A DNA stretch of 64,000 bases from Bradyrhizobium arachidis. GTDB taxonomy: Bacteria > Pseudomonadota > Alphaproteobacteria > Rhizobiales > Xanthobacteraceae. Shown here piece after piece: positions 25,970 to 36,839 of this stretch. A program made the translations under genes and the position numbers. The notes beneath the pieces are model-generated. The model was not told where the DNA came from and did not search any database. It was given only the letters and a program-made list of their open reading frames with translations. Location of the stretch: positions 7,626,001 to 7,690,000 of the forward strand of contig NZ_CP030050.1 in the NCBI RefSeq assembly GCF_015291705.1, in the 5' to 3' direction. Positions within the stretch are counted from its first letter, which is position 1, and each line of letters begins with the position of its first letter.

Positions 25970-27725
25970 GGGCAGCGAGGTCGCGCTTGCGACTAAAGCC
26001 ACATTCGATTCCACCGCCGTCCTTCACGACACCGGTGACGTGTTGGCCGAGCCTCTTTTCGAGTTCGCGGGACCAAGGCACGAGCTGGAAACCGAGCCCA
26101 TTATCGATATGGCGAAGCGTCCCGATGAGCGTCAGCCGCTGGCGATACGTTCCCGCCACATGCTCCCCGGAGGCGGCATTCACGCGAGGCAGGCCGGTGC
26201 CGACCGAGACCTTTGCTGCCACCTCGTCCAGTTCGCGTCGACGCAACGTGTCCAGGAGATCGTGCTGCAGGATGATGCGTTGGCCCTGCCGCCGGGCCAG
26301 GCCCTGCTGGATCAGATGCTCGGTACGGGCCTCCATGGCGTCGCGGGTCTCGCGGCCAAATCCACCCATGGCGAGCGGTATCGGGTCGCGTTCGACGAGC
26401 CTGTAGTCGAGCCAGGTTGCTCCTTTAGCCGTCACCTGCCCACCGAGATCGAGGTCGGAACGGGTCGCTAGCACCACGGTCGGTCGCGGATCGCCGGCTT
26501 GACCCAAGCGTCGGACCTCGACGATACCGCCGACCGGCGGTGCATGTTCGAAAGCCTCGAGCCCTCAAAAGCACACATGGTGCGCCCGTCCGTCTGTTCC
26601 GTCGATCAGAGCATAGGCCTCGCCGGTCAGTTCGTCATGCAGTCCACGGTCGACAAGTCGTCCGACAATCTGGAATGTCGGCTGGCCGCCCTCGATAATG
26701 AAGTCGGCAACGCCGCGAGCTTCTCCGCGCTCGGCAAAGGCGCGGTGCACTGTCTCGATGATGTCGCCGCGCATACCGAGGTCGCGCAAGCTGCGCTCGG
26801 CCTCGAGTCCGACCATCCATTCCTCTGGCGCGGCGGGTGCGGCGAGGCCCATCTTCTCCAGGTGTTGAAGACGACCGACCATCAGGCGCCGGATCTCGGG
26901 ATCGGACTTACCGGGATTCTCCGGGCGAAGATCGATCGAGCCTGTCTCATCGGCCATCAGCCGGATCTCTCGGTCGAGCCGCGTCCATCGTTCCGCCGTG
27001 ACTTCCCTCTCGAGCGAATTGCGGATCTCGTGCTCCGGCTTTGGACCGAGTTCGATGGCGACCAGTTCCTCGGCGCGTCAGCGCAGGCCTTGGCTGATGT
27101 AGTCGCGGGAGATCACGAGATCCGCTCCTTCCTCATCTACTTCCCGAACGAGAAGACGAACGTGAGGGTTGTCGGTGTTCCAATGATCGACAGCCACCCA
27201 ATCGAGGCGCGTACCAAGGTCGATTTCCATCTGTCTGGCGAGATCGCGGGTAAAGGCCTTCAGGTCGGTCATGTCGCCGGCGTCCTCGGGTGAGACGATG
27301 AACCTGAATGATGCCGGTCGTCCTTGCAGCGTTCTGCGAAAGCTGCGCTATCGGTGCGGCCACCGGCGGCATCGAACATCTCTCCGCTCGCCGCTCCGGG
27401 TCACGCCGTCACGCTTCAGATATAAAATGTGGGTCGTCAGCGGCGCTGAGCGAAAGGCTCGCCCTGTGTGACGAACCACGCGTGCCTTCACCACAACGCG
27501 GCGTGTCGGGCTGAACAATCTGGCGCGGCTAAAGGACAGCCTGCCGCGGCCAAACGTCGAGCGCCCATAGGCTGCAGCACGCCTGCCAGCTGCGGCCTGC
27601 CCCGAGGTGTGTCCTGCTTTCTTCGCGGCCCGCAGCACCTGGTTGATGAAGCTCTTCGGCTTCGGCGCGCGGGTACTGCGGATGCGTCCAGGCCGAATAC
27701 GCAGATCGCTGTCGCCCACGCTCAC
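25970..27725 (-). pseudogene. DUF3363/VirD2-type relaxase, multiply frameshifted
   Basis: Pieces in successive frames rebuild a mobilisation relaxase: DLRIRPGRIRSTRAPKPKSF and SFINQVLRAAKKAGHTSG from GTG 27725; LTTHILYLKRDGVTRSGER; DLARQMEIDLGTRLDWVAVD with DHWNTDNPHVRLLVREVDEE (the His motif of the relaxase site); then LRDLGMRGDIIETVHRAFAE and a DUF3363 C-terminus (VTAKGATWLDYRLVERDPIP, VAGTYRQRLTLIGTLRHIDN). At least three shifts break it, and an IS21 fragment replaces its end. It is dead but long, so it decayed in place. In intact rhizobial elements this gene follows a lytic transglycosylase and TraF, as here, but an IS110 separates them. Confidence 0.75.
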
Positions 27726-28272
27726 GGCAAGGCCTGCCAACGATCAAAATCGCACATGGTGCCGAAGACGCCTTTGATTCCATTGGTCAAAATGCAAAGC
27801 GCGGCACGCGCCCCGACTGACCGGCACGCCAGAACCCAAGCCATGCCAATGGCTTGCGGTTCGACCGGCGAGCCCCTTTTATCTCGCCTTCCTAATCGGG
27901 CATGCAAAGTCAATCCACGTCTACGCTTTTCTGCGACTTTCTGCACTTCAAACATCACGCACTCCTTGCAACAACAACGCACACACCTCACCAAAGCCGC
28001 GACCGCGGTTTGCATTCTCCAGGCGGGGTCCATGCGTTCCTTCGCGTTCAGCACTATGGCCGTCGCATGCTCTTCATCAGGTTCGTAAACAGGGCTGTCC
28101 AAGCAGTCTGGCGCTCTCATCACGTAGGACGGAAGCAGGCAAGAAATAGGGGACATTCCCCGTTTCGCGGCCCGCCAGGGGACGCTCACCGCGCGCGCGG
28201 ATCTCTAATTGTTGCTCCTTCTCAGCATGCCGGCTGCAGCACCAGCGCTCATCCTCCGTGATCCAACAGAAG

Positions 28273-29336
28273 TTACTGCGCAGGCTTTAAGCGCAATCGT
28301 TGCGTGACCTTGGCACCGAAGCCGACGTGGAAGTCGGTCTCATTGACCCACATCCTGTGCAGAATGCTCGCAAGCTTGCGTGCAGCCGCGACGCCGCGCA
28401 CAACATGCTCGACCGCTTGGCGATCCGCAGGCCCCAAGCCCGCAACGCCGACCATTTCCTGACCCGCAGCAACAAGCTAGCGGCCGCCTCGCAGAGCGCT
28501 TAGCGAACTGCGACGTCGCCCTGTTTGGTAATTCGGCCTTCGAAGTCGGTGGACGTTCCAGACTGGTGTCGCCTTGGCGTCAGACCAAAATGCGCGCCGA
28601 CTGTCCGAGATCGCGCAAACCGGAGAGGGTCATCGACACCAACCTTGAACGAAAGAGCCGCAACGGGACCGACGCCGGGTACGGTCATCAGCCGACGACA
28701 AATCGTATCATGTTGGACCACCTGCAGGAGTACCTTATGCAATCGTTCGTAACCCTCGAAGATCGCTCGCCGTACGTCCAACATGGCCTCGATCATCACG
28801 GAGAATACCGGATCGCTGTGCTCGATGAGCTCGCGGACCTGCGCTTCGTATCCTCCGCGGCCGACCGCTCCAACCATCAGACCGTAAGCCCTCAGCGTGC
28901 CACGAATGTGGTTCTCGAGGTCGATCAGCTTGCGCTTGAGCAGCTTCCTGTTCGCCAGCAGCGAGCGCATTTTCTGCATCTCGATGTTCTTGACATGGAC
29001 GGCGCGATACCAGCCCAGCCGCATCATCTGCGCGATGCCGCGCGCATCGTTGCGGTCGGTCTTATTGCGCATTGTCGAAAGCGAAACGCGCATATGGCGC
29101 GCTTCTACGACAATCATCGGAAGTCCAGCTGGTTGCAATTCGCGATACAGCCAGAAGCCTAGCGATGACGCCTCGACCCCCACTCTATCGAGGCGATCCG
29201 CACAGCCCTCTACAGCGGAGCGGATCGCCTCTGGCTCCGTGCTGACCTTGACTTCGCGAACCGTGAGACCCTCGCCATCAACGATGCAAACGCTGGTTTC
29301 TTCAAGGCCGACGTCCAGTCCAACGTACAGTTTCAT
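28273..29336 (-). pseudogene. IS110-family transposase, inactivated
   Basis: From ATG 29336 (after AGGGAGAGC) the product has the DEDD-type RuvC-like start LYVGLDVGLEETSVCIVDGE and later KTDRNDARGIAQMMRLGWYR, followed by the transposase_20 domain (TVPGVGPVAALSFKVGVDDP, HFGLTPRRHQSGTS). An in-frame TAA near 28501 interrupts it, the same frame resumes (ALCEAA, VRKWSALRAWGLRIAKR), and a shift near 28400 leads to ARKLASILHRMWVNETDF, ending at 28273. It sits between the relaxase remnant and the lytic transglycosylase. Bases 27726-28272 hold no gene I can support. Confidence 0.8.
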
Positions 29337-29353
29337 CGGAGCTCTCCCTTGTG

Positions 29354-29376
29354 GCAACGACCTTGCAAGTCGTTGC
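29354..29376 (-). ncRNA. Stem-loop upstream of IS110 transposase (possible bridge-RNA remnant)
   Basis: GCAACGAC, a seven-base loop and GTCGTTGC form a perfect 8-bp hairpin 18 bases upstream of the transposase ATG. IS110 elements with a long non-coding left end encode a bridge RNA there. Only the hairpin is seen; the RNA is inferred. Confidence 0.25.
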
Positions 29377-29535
29377 ACCAGGCTCCAGATTCGGCCACGA
29401 CCGTCTTATCCCCGTACATCGGTATCTCGAAGCCCGATTTGAAGAGCTGTCCTGCTGTCGTGCGTCCCCACCTCCATCGCCTTTCCGCACATTCTTCTCC
29501 AGCGCACGCCAATGCTTGCGAGGTTGCGCATTCGG

Positions 29536-30429
29536 TCATCGCGGGCGTCCTGCATCAGATCTCGCGACGAACAACCCTGTTGCCTGTGGCACGATGGCCG
29601 AGATGTTGTGAACGGCAGCGGCCGTCGGAGCCCGGTTCGGCGGGCGCCCAGGCTGCAGCCGTGCATCGGTCTTCGAGCTTCCAGACCGCACAACGAAGAG
29701 CACCGCTGCCGATCGCTGCAGGTTCGCAACTGCCTCCGAACCTGTGATGTCGTCGCCGACCACTGGTCCAAGCTTGTCCAAATTGGCCTGGGTCTCAGCT
29801 GGCAATGGACGGCCGGCCAGATGCGTCTCGTAGCGAGCAGGTCCGGCGTTGTAGGCTGCAAGGAAGCCCGGTGAACCATACCGATCGTGCATTTCGCGAA
29901 GATGCGCAGTACCCGCAAGAATATTGTCGCTGGGATCGTACGGATCGCTGCCGAGATGGTACCGCAGGTGCAGATCTGCCCAAGTCTCCGGCATGATCTG
30001 CATCAGCCCCATGTCGCCTTTCGGTGACTTGGCGCGCACGTCTCCAACGCTTTCGACGTCTATGACTGCGCGTATCCAGTGCACCGGGACGCCGAAGCGA
30101 CGCGAGGCCTCCTCGACGAAAGCCGCAAATGGATCGCCAGTTCGATAACTCGCCGTAGCCACCGCAGGTCGCATCCGGGCGACAGCAGTAGCGTTATTGA
30201 CGGCCAGGACGAGGAACAGCGGCACGACAACGCGCAGGCTTCTCTCGAACAAGCACAAGCATGCCGCCGTGCGCGCGCCCGTCCAGGGTAAAGTCGCTTC
30301 GCGCCGGCCTTCCGGCCGCCCTGGACCGCCGCTGCGCGCGACGGCTGTGCGTTTGTTGGTCGGGACGGAGGAATGGTGCCGCACTCGGTCGAACAGAGGA
30401 ATGGCAGATCGGACTCTCAACACGCGCAC
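29536..30429 (-). CDS. Lytic transglycosylase of conjugative-transfer type
   Basis: 297 aa. A membrane/signal segment near residues 50-72 (SLRVVVPLFLVLAVNNATAV) precedes a goose-type transglycosylase domain: the catalytic Glu in WIRAVIDVESVGDVRAKSPK, then GDMGLMQIMPETW and FLAAYNAGPARYE. Such enzymes open peptidoglycan locally for transfer machinery (VirB1-like). GTG 30429 lies just past the traF stop after GAGGA. It follows the TraF gene, as in rhizobial conjugative elements. The C-terminal tail is disordered. It appears intact although its neighbours are broken. Confidence 0.8.
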   Translation of the reverse strand: MRVLRVRSAIPLFDRVRHHSSVPTNKRTAVARSGGPGRPEGRREATLPWTGARTAACLCLFERSLRVVVPLFLVLAVNNATAVARMRPAVATASYRTGDPFAAFVEEASRRFGVPVHWIRAVIDVESVGDVRAKSPKGDMGLMQIMPETWADLHLRYHLGSDPYDPSDNILAGTAHLREMHDRYGSPGFLAAYNAGPARYETHLAGRPLPAETQANLDKLGPVVGDDITGSEAVANLQRSAAVLFVVRSGSSKTDARLQPGRPPNRAPTAAAVHNISAIVPQATGLFVARSDAGRPR

Positions 30430-30431
30430 GA

Positions 30432-30944
30432 TCAGTCCTCCCAAGTCCACACAGGGAACGCTCGGCCAATCACGGCCGATGTCGGCAAGAACCCGAAATA
30501 GCGGCCATCCAGCGAGTTGGCGGACTGCCGGTTCATGACGAAGAATTCGCCCTCGCCGACGACGCGGCAGCCCTGCCATTTCGGGAGCGGTCGGCCGCGG
30601 TCATCGCGCTCCCGCGCTTGCCCCATTTCGATCGCGTCGACAGAAACTGTGAGCCCGTTTCGGCAGACGGTCTGCCCCGGAAGCGCCAGCACGCGCTTAA
30701 GCATCGGCACTCTGGCCGGCAGATAGCCGTTCAGGTCGAGGAAGCTTGCAAGCGGCTCCGGTGGCTGTACGGCGAGGAGTTCCGTGACGAACAGGCTGTC
30801 AACCGGTCGCAAACGATAGAGGCCGAACGGTACGCTCTCGGATGCATTCCAGACATAGAGCGGCGTGATCTCGAGAACGATAGGCGCGATAAGAGCCGCG
30901 GCACCGCCGAGCATCGCGGTCAGCGTCTTGAACCTGCCGATCAT
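30432..30944 (-). CDS. traF: TraF-type S26 signal peptidase
   Basis: 170 aa. A membrane segment (LTAMLGGAAALIAPIVLEIT) is followed by the catalytic Ser in NASESVPFGLYRL and the general-base Lys in MLKRVLALPGQTVCRNG, then CRVVGEGEFFVMNRQSANSL and GRYFGFLPTSAVIGRAFPVW. This is the conjugal-transfer peptidase family that matures pilin. ATG 30944 follows AGAGGATC. The downstream transglycosylase starts next to its stop. The region upstream (30945-31097) no longer encodes the usual partner. Confidence 0.85.
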   Translation of the reverse strand: MIGRFKTLTAMLGGAAALIAPIVLEITPLYVWNASESVPFGLYRLRPVDSLFVTELLAVQPPEPLASFLDLNGYLPARVPMLKRVLALPGQTVCRNGLTVSVDAIEMGQARERDDRGRPLPKWQGCRVVGEGEFFVMNRQSANSLDGRYFGFLPTSAVIGRAFPVWTWED

Positions 30945-31097
30945 CGCATGATCCTCTGCCGGTGAAGCCACGCCTGGTGGCCCACGGGTGGCAGGAGCTT
31001 TGCGGCTCCCAGCACCCTGCGTATGGGTGTCGGAATTCGCGCGCACCTCGGCTCATCCCTAAGTCCGCTTGCCATTCGCGCGTTGCTCGTACATTGC

Positions 31098-31734
31098 GCC
31101 GAACCCATAGACATCCCGCATGTCGAGGTCCGGGGTCGCGCCTCTCAACATCTTGCCGAAATTGCGATCTGCAATGACGATACCGTCCGCGTCGTGTTCG
31201 AGGGAACGATCACCGCATCCAAGTACATAAGGGCGCCAATCCCCGTTCCTGACGAACCTCTTGAAGGGCTGGTCAAGATCAAGGAGACGCTTGTTTACGC
31301 GACCGAAGTCGACCCCCACCATCCAGGCAACTACACGCGCGCGGGTCTGGATGTGATCTTTCGACCGAACAGCGGGCAAGGTACGTGACAAGGCAACGCA
31401 TGCTGTATCGAAGAGCTTCTTCGGCAAGGATCGGCCCACGGTCGCCGAAGACGAGTTGCGCCGCGACGCCTGGAATGGGAGAATTGCCTCCATGCCGAGA
31501 ATACATATCGGGGACGCTCGCTCGATGCTCCCGCATTCAATTCACTACAATGCGCGCGCGGAAGGACACAACAGCAAGAAAAAGCAGGAGCTGAAATACG
31601 CGCTCATCGTGTCTGTTACGGCGCGCCGCGTGACCGACCTCTACAATCGCATCGTGCGCCGTTACCGCGGAACGTTGGAAGCGCTCATGCCTGTGATTGA
31701 AATCCCTGTGCGTGTCGAAAGCCAGGAGGAATAA
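31098..31734 (+). pseudogene. S8 (subtilisin-like) peptidase, C-terminal fragment
   Basis: Two frames carry one protein end: EPIDIPHVEVRGRASQHLAE and PDEPLEGLVKIKETLVYATE up to about 31380, then SKSFFGKDRPTVAEDELRRD, FNIHYNAR-type residues and ELKYALIVSVTARRVTDLYN to TAA 31732. The fused pattern resembles the C-terminal module of large bacterial S8 peptidases that pair with AAA ATPases. The catalytic domain is missing. The family is recognised from memory and should be treated as provisional. Confidence 0.45.
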
Positions 31735-31738
31735 CCTC

Positions 31739-32068
31739 GTGAGCTATTCGAAACGCGTCCTCTTCGGCAATGACCCGGAAGACGAGCCGGTGCGCGCTAA
31801 GCTTCAAGAGCAAGCCGAGGCCCTTCTAAGATCATTCACCTTCAAAATCCCGATGCGCCGCGAAAATCGCCTTCCTGGGCCCCACTGGGATTCCCGATGA
31901 CCATTGGTACTGCAATGCGCCGTCGATGAATTGAGCATCGCGACGATCAAGGTCAACGATCAGTTGTGCGCACGCTCAGAAGCCGAGGCAAAGATCATCA
32001 AAAAGAGAGCTGAAGAGCTCTACAATGGCTTCCTCCAGGAAGACGTTCGGATACCCGCGAAGCTATAA
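31739..32068 (+). pseudogene. Decayed downstream gene of unknown family
   Basis: GTG 31739 lies four bases after the previous stop and opens SYSKRVLFGNDPEDEPVRAK with LQEQAEALLRSFTFKIP, then shifts. A second segment, SEAEAKIIKKRAEELYNGFL and QEDVRIPAKL, ends at 32068. Spacing suggests an operon with the peptidase fragment. I cannot name it. Confidence 0.3.
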
Positions 32069-32248
32069 GTCGGCGTGATGCGTTAGCGATCAAGCGAGTC
32101 CATGCTGCGTCCTTGCTGCGTGGAGCCGCCGATACAAGTTGGTAGTCATTGAAATTGAACGGGAATTTTTGCGAACGATGCCGCGTCGGAATTCGTGGGA
32201 CGGAATCGCAATTTTTGCGATGAAATAAGAGAATTTCAGAGGGTTTGG

Positions 32249-32295
32249 TGGTTGGGGCGGCAGGATTCGAACCTACGTCTGGTGGAATCAAAATC
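32249..32295 (-). other. tRNA-Gln 3'-half fragment (candidate att site)
   Basis: Read on the minus strand, the sequence contains an anticodon loop TTTTGAT (TTG, Gln), anticodon-stem half TCCAC, a full T-arm (GTAGG-TTCGAAT-CCTGC), acceptor strand CGCCCCA, A and CCA. The 5' half of a tRNA is absent: pairing breaks two bases before the anticodon loop. This is the usual footprint of tyrosine-recombinase integration into a tRNA gene. Confidence 0.6.
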
Positions 32296-32721
32296 GGCTG
32301 CGGCGGGCCTCGGCGCGAAACGATGATTTCTTCTCGGGCGCGGTCGCAACCATACCAGGTTCGCTCCAGGACCGACCTCCGTAAAACTCGACGAACGCGA
32401 TCGAATGCAAGACACGTGCAGGCTACCGTACCGACCGACAGCAAAAACTTCAGAAAACTTAGCCAATCCATCTCGTTCTCAACGACAACCTTGGGGGAGC
32501 GAAGGTTGATATTCGATCCTCGCGAATAGACAAGGTGGTCAAACATTCAGATGGAAACCACCCCAAGGTGGCTGGGCAAATGTGCATGGTTCACGGAGCC
32601 GACGATCAAGAGGGCCGACAGTTGCGGCGCGGTCGTGCCTGTAACAGCTTGGCGAGGCTCATTCGCTTCCCGAAAAAGATTGCCGGCGCTTCACATTATC
32701 GAGAGCCAGCCGAGCGAAAAC

Positions 32722-32772
32722 TCGAAAAAACACCGTTTGAAAAACCGTTTTAGTTCGGCCTTCTCAAACGGT
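32722..32772 (-). terminator. Terminator of tRNA-Lys
   Basis: On the minus strand ACCGTTTGA (32772-32764) pairs with TCAAACGGT (32738-32730) and is followed by GTTTTTT. It lies about 30 bases past the tRNA 3' end. Confidence 0.6.
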
Positions 32773-32798
32773 CTCTCTCGCTAAGGTCCTGATTTATA

Positions 32799-32874
<76 letters not shown>

Positions 32875-32965
32875 GAAAGGCGGTCAAATGCCTTGCGAGG
32901 CCGGTCGTTTAGCAAAGCGATCCGGGTCTGGCAAGCGATGCGGTGAAGGTTTTTCCACAGTCCCC

Positions 32966-32998
32966 AAAAAGCGAAAAGCCGCTGGATTCCAGCGGCTT
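32966..32998 (-). terminator. Terminator of the Spy-like gene
   Basis: AAGCCGCTGG and CCAGCGGCTT form a perfect 10-bp stem with a three-base loop, followed on the minus strand by a T-rich run. It lies 35 bases past the stop. Confidence 0.7.
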
Positions 32999-33032
32999 CG
33001 CAAAGGTTAATCCCCGTAAAATCCGCGGTGGC

Positions 33033-33629
33033 TCAGAGCCGGCCCTCGCGGTCCCGGTCCGGACCGTCGTCGCGGTCGAAACGGTCGCGGCGGAAGTGCT
33101 CCATGCCGCGCTCCATCATCCGGTCCATGCCCCGTTCCATGAAGTGCCGGGGCGGGCCGTCCTCGCCGCCGCCGAACGGGCCGCGGTGGCGGGTCAGCAC
33201 GGCGAGGCGCCGCTTCTGGCCCTCGTCGAGCGTCTTGTAGAGCGGATCGGCGGCATCGGCGATCTTCTTCAGGGCGGCGGAGGCCGCGCCCATGTCCTCG
33301 GCGCGCTGACGCAGGCGGGCGACCGGATCCTCCGGCTTGTCGGCATCGCCGGGGCCAGCGTTCATCCGCGCATTGGCGCGATCGATGCGCAGCTTGGCGA
33401 AATCGCGCACGGCGGCCTCGACCGGCGGCCACAGCTTCTCCTGATCGGCGTTGAGCTTCAGCCCGGCATGGACGGCGGCGATCCGCGCGTCGACGAAGGC
33501 GGCGCGGTCTTCCGGGTTCATGCGGATGTGGCGGAAGTGCTCCATCCACGGACGATGATATTGGGCATAAACCGCGCCCGAGCCGGCGATGCTGAGCACG
33601 GCGATGGCAGCGATGGTGAACTTCCTCAT
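33033..33629 (-). CDS. Spy/CpxP-like periplasmic protein
   Basis: 198 aa. Signal peptide at residues 1-22 (FTIAAIAVLSIAGSGAVYAQ), then an all-helical LTXXQ-type domain: NPEDRAAFVDARIAAVHAGL with LNADQEKLWPPVEAAVRDFA, later DEGQKRRLAVLTRH. The tail is rich in Arg, Asp and Met. Related proteins act as periplasmic chaperones or metal-stress sensors. ATG 33629 follows AGGAGG. It has its own terminator and no operon partner. Confidence 0.8.
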   Translation of the reverse strand: MRKFTIAAIAVLSIAGSGAVYAQYHRPWMEHFRHIRMNPEDRAAFVDARIAAVHAGLKLNADQEKLWPPVEAAVRDFAKLRIDRANARMNAGPGDADKPEDPVARLRQRAEDMGAASAALKKIADAADPLYKTLDEGQKRRLAVLTRHRGPFGGGEDGPPRHFMERGMDRMMERGMEHFRRDRFDRDDGPDRDREGRL

Positions 33630-33767
33630 GCGTACCTCCTCTGGAAGGATGGGCGTGAGGATGAGCGCCAAGCGGCTGACGCGCAACTTACAACTTGGAC
33701 AGGGAGCACGTTCTTACGGAGATGTAACTACCGTGAATGTCCGTTCAGATGCACACTGAAACGATTT

Positions 33768-33806
33768 GCAACAAAAAGGGCTTCCGTGCCGGCACGGAAG
33801 CCCTTT
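33768..33806 (-). terminator. Terminator of the dctP-like gene
   Basis: A perfect 16-bp inverted repeat (AAAGGGCTTCCGTGCC at 33775-33790 and its complement) is followed on the minus strand by TTTTTGTTG. Confidence 0.75.
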
Positions 33807-33871
33807 GTTCATGCATGATCTATCCGTGCATGGCGCGACTTGGTTCGTGGCGCTCCTAGTTGGTCGCGCGC

Positions 33872-34888
33872 TTAGTTAGTCGCGCTTTTGGCTTCCTTCT
33901 GGAATTCGTCGATCAGCGGTTGGCCGACGCGGCTCGCGGCATCCTTGTAGACCGGCTCCATCGCCTTGCGCATCGCAGCATCCTGCTCCGGCGTCAGCTT
34001 GATGATCTCGCTCTTGCCGCTCTTCTTGATCTCGGCGAGCGCGTCGTCGTTCTCCTTCTGCGACTGCGCGTTATTGAAGTCGGTCGCCTCCTTCATCGCC
34101 TTCGACAGCTGGTCGCGGATGTCGGCCGGCAGATCGTCCCAGAACTTCTTGTTCACGATCACGACGTAGCCGATGTAGCCGTGGTTGGTCTCGGTGATGT
34201 ACTTCTGCACCTCGTGCATCTTCTGGGTATAGATGTTCGACCAGGTGTTCTCCTGGCCGTCGACGACGCCGGTCTGTAGCGCCTGGTAGACTTCCGAGAA
34301 CGCCATCACCTGCGGCAGCGAGCCGAGTGCCTTGAACTGGGCCTGGAGCACGCGCGAGGACTGGATGCGGAACTTCACGCCCTGGTAATCGGCGGGAGCA
34401 ATCAGCTTCTTGTTGGCGCTCATCTGCTTGAAGCCGTTGTCCCAATAGGCAAGGCCGGTGATGCCCTTCGGCTCGAGCAGCTTGAGCAGCTTGGCTCCGA
34501 GCGGGCCTTCCGTCACCTTCCGCAGCGTCTTCAGGTCGGGCAGGATGTAGGGCAGATCGAACACCTCGAACTCGCGGATGCCGAGCGGACCGAACTTGGA
34601 GTTGGACGGAGCCAACATCTGCACGCTGCCGAGCTGGAGCGCCTCGAGCTCTTCCTTGTCCTTGTAGAGCGTCGAGTTCGGGTAGACTTCGATCTTGACC
34701 TTGCCGTTCGTGTACTTCTCGGCGAGCTCCTTGAACTTCTCCGACGCCTTGCCCTTCGGCGTGTCGGTCGCGACCACGTGGCTGAACTTGATGATGATCG
34801 GCGATTGAGCCGATGCCGGCCCGGTCAAGCCAAGATTCAGACCAAGTGCCAGTGCCGCAATGGACGCGGCGATCGCGAAGGTACGCAT
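33872..34888 (-). CDS. dctP: TRAP transporter solute-binding protein (DctP family)
   Basis: 338 aa. A Sec signal peptide ends at ASAQ (residue 28). The mature protein has the DctP fold: IKFSHVVATDTPKGKASEKF, VYPNSTLYKDKEELEALQLG, and the ligand-binding arginine region VKFRIQSSRVLQAQFKALGS, with the late FSEVYQALQTGVVDGQENTW. Substrates are typically C4-dicarboxylates or other carboxylic acids. No dctQ or dctM membrane genes are adjacent, so it is an orphan here. Confidence 0.9.
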   Translation of the reverse strand: MRTFAIAASIAALALGLNLGLTGPASAQSPIIIKFSHVVATDTPKGKASEKFKELAEKYTNGKVKIEVYPNSTLYKDKEELEALQLGSVQMLAPSNSKFGPLGIREFEVFDLPYILPDLKTLRKVTEGPLGAKLLKLLEPKGITGLAYWDNGFKQMSANKKLIAPADYQGVKFRIQSSRVLQAQFKALGSLPQVMAFSEVYQALQTGVVDGQENTWSNIYTQKMHEVQKYITETNHGYIGYVVIVNKKFWDDLPADIRDQLSKAMKEATDFNNAQSQKENDDALAEIKKSGKSEIIKLTPEQDAAMRKAMEPVYKDAASRVGQPLIDEFQKEAKSATN

Positions 34889-35020
34889 AATCTCTCCCTT
34901 GTTATTCTCTTGGGCGGCCCAACGCGGGCGCCTATTTTCGAGCCGGGAGCATCAATAGCCGCTGGGAGAGTGAGCCGCTATTGGCCGTTAGCAGGGCAGG
35001 TATTCATCATGAATGCCGCT

Positions 35021-35152
35021 GCGCCCCCTCCCGCTTGCGGGAGAGGGTTGGGGAGAGGGTCTCTCAACAATGGGACTCCCCTAGAGGAGAAAACCCTCAC
35101 CCGCCGCCCTTCGGGCGTCGGCCTCTCCCGCAAGCGGGAGAGGCGAAGTCAG
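35021..35152. repeat. Intergenic inverted repeats between leuA and dctP
   Basis: Two hairpins of the type CCTCCCGCTTGCGGGAGAGG and its inverse (35022-35046 and 35127-35147) flank a GGAGAGGG/CCCTCAC segment. This is a REP-like family; related units occur at 54176-54480. It probably forms a bidirectional transcript end. The remaining bases up to the dctP start hold no gene. Confidence 0.65.
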
Positions 35153-35157
35153 CAACG

Positions 35158-36720
<1,563 letters not shown>

Positions 36721-36795
36721 TTCAAATTTCCTTTTGAGCTTCGGCGCCCTTCATCTGCCTTGAGCGCCTGAGGTTGTCCGGTGATCTCGTACCAA

Positions 36796-36839
36796 CCCCT
36801 GAGTGCCCAGGCGCGTGGCGCCCAGCCGGCCCTCAGGGG
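36796..36839 (-). promoter_or_regulatory. Hairpin of the putative leuA attenuator
   Basis: CCCCTGAG (36839-36832) and CTCAGGGG (36803-36796) pair perfectly on the minus strand around an inner GGCGC/GCGCC stem. The 5' arm overlaps the leader ORF stop. No long T-run follows, so the mechanism may not be classic intrinsic termination. Confidence 0.45.

Noticed and set aside
27722..28189. Minus-strand frame of 155 codons between the relaxase remnant and the IS110
   Set aside because: No ribosome-binding site, odd Cys/Arg clusters and no recognisable fold; it overlaps the relaxase start. I left the interval unassigned.
32245..32529. Plus-strand frame containing GAAGFEPT
   Set aside because: This is the familiar false protein produced by translating a tRNA T-arm (here the tRNA-Gln fragment).
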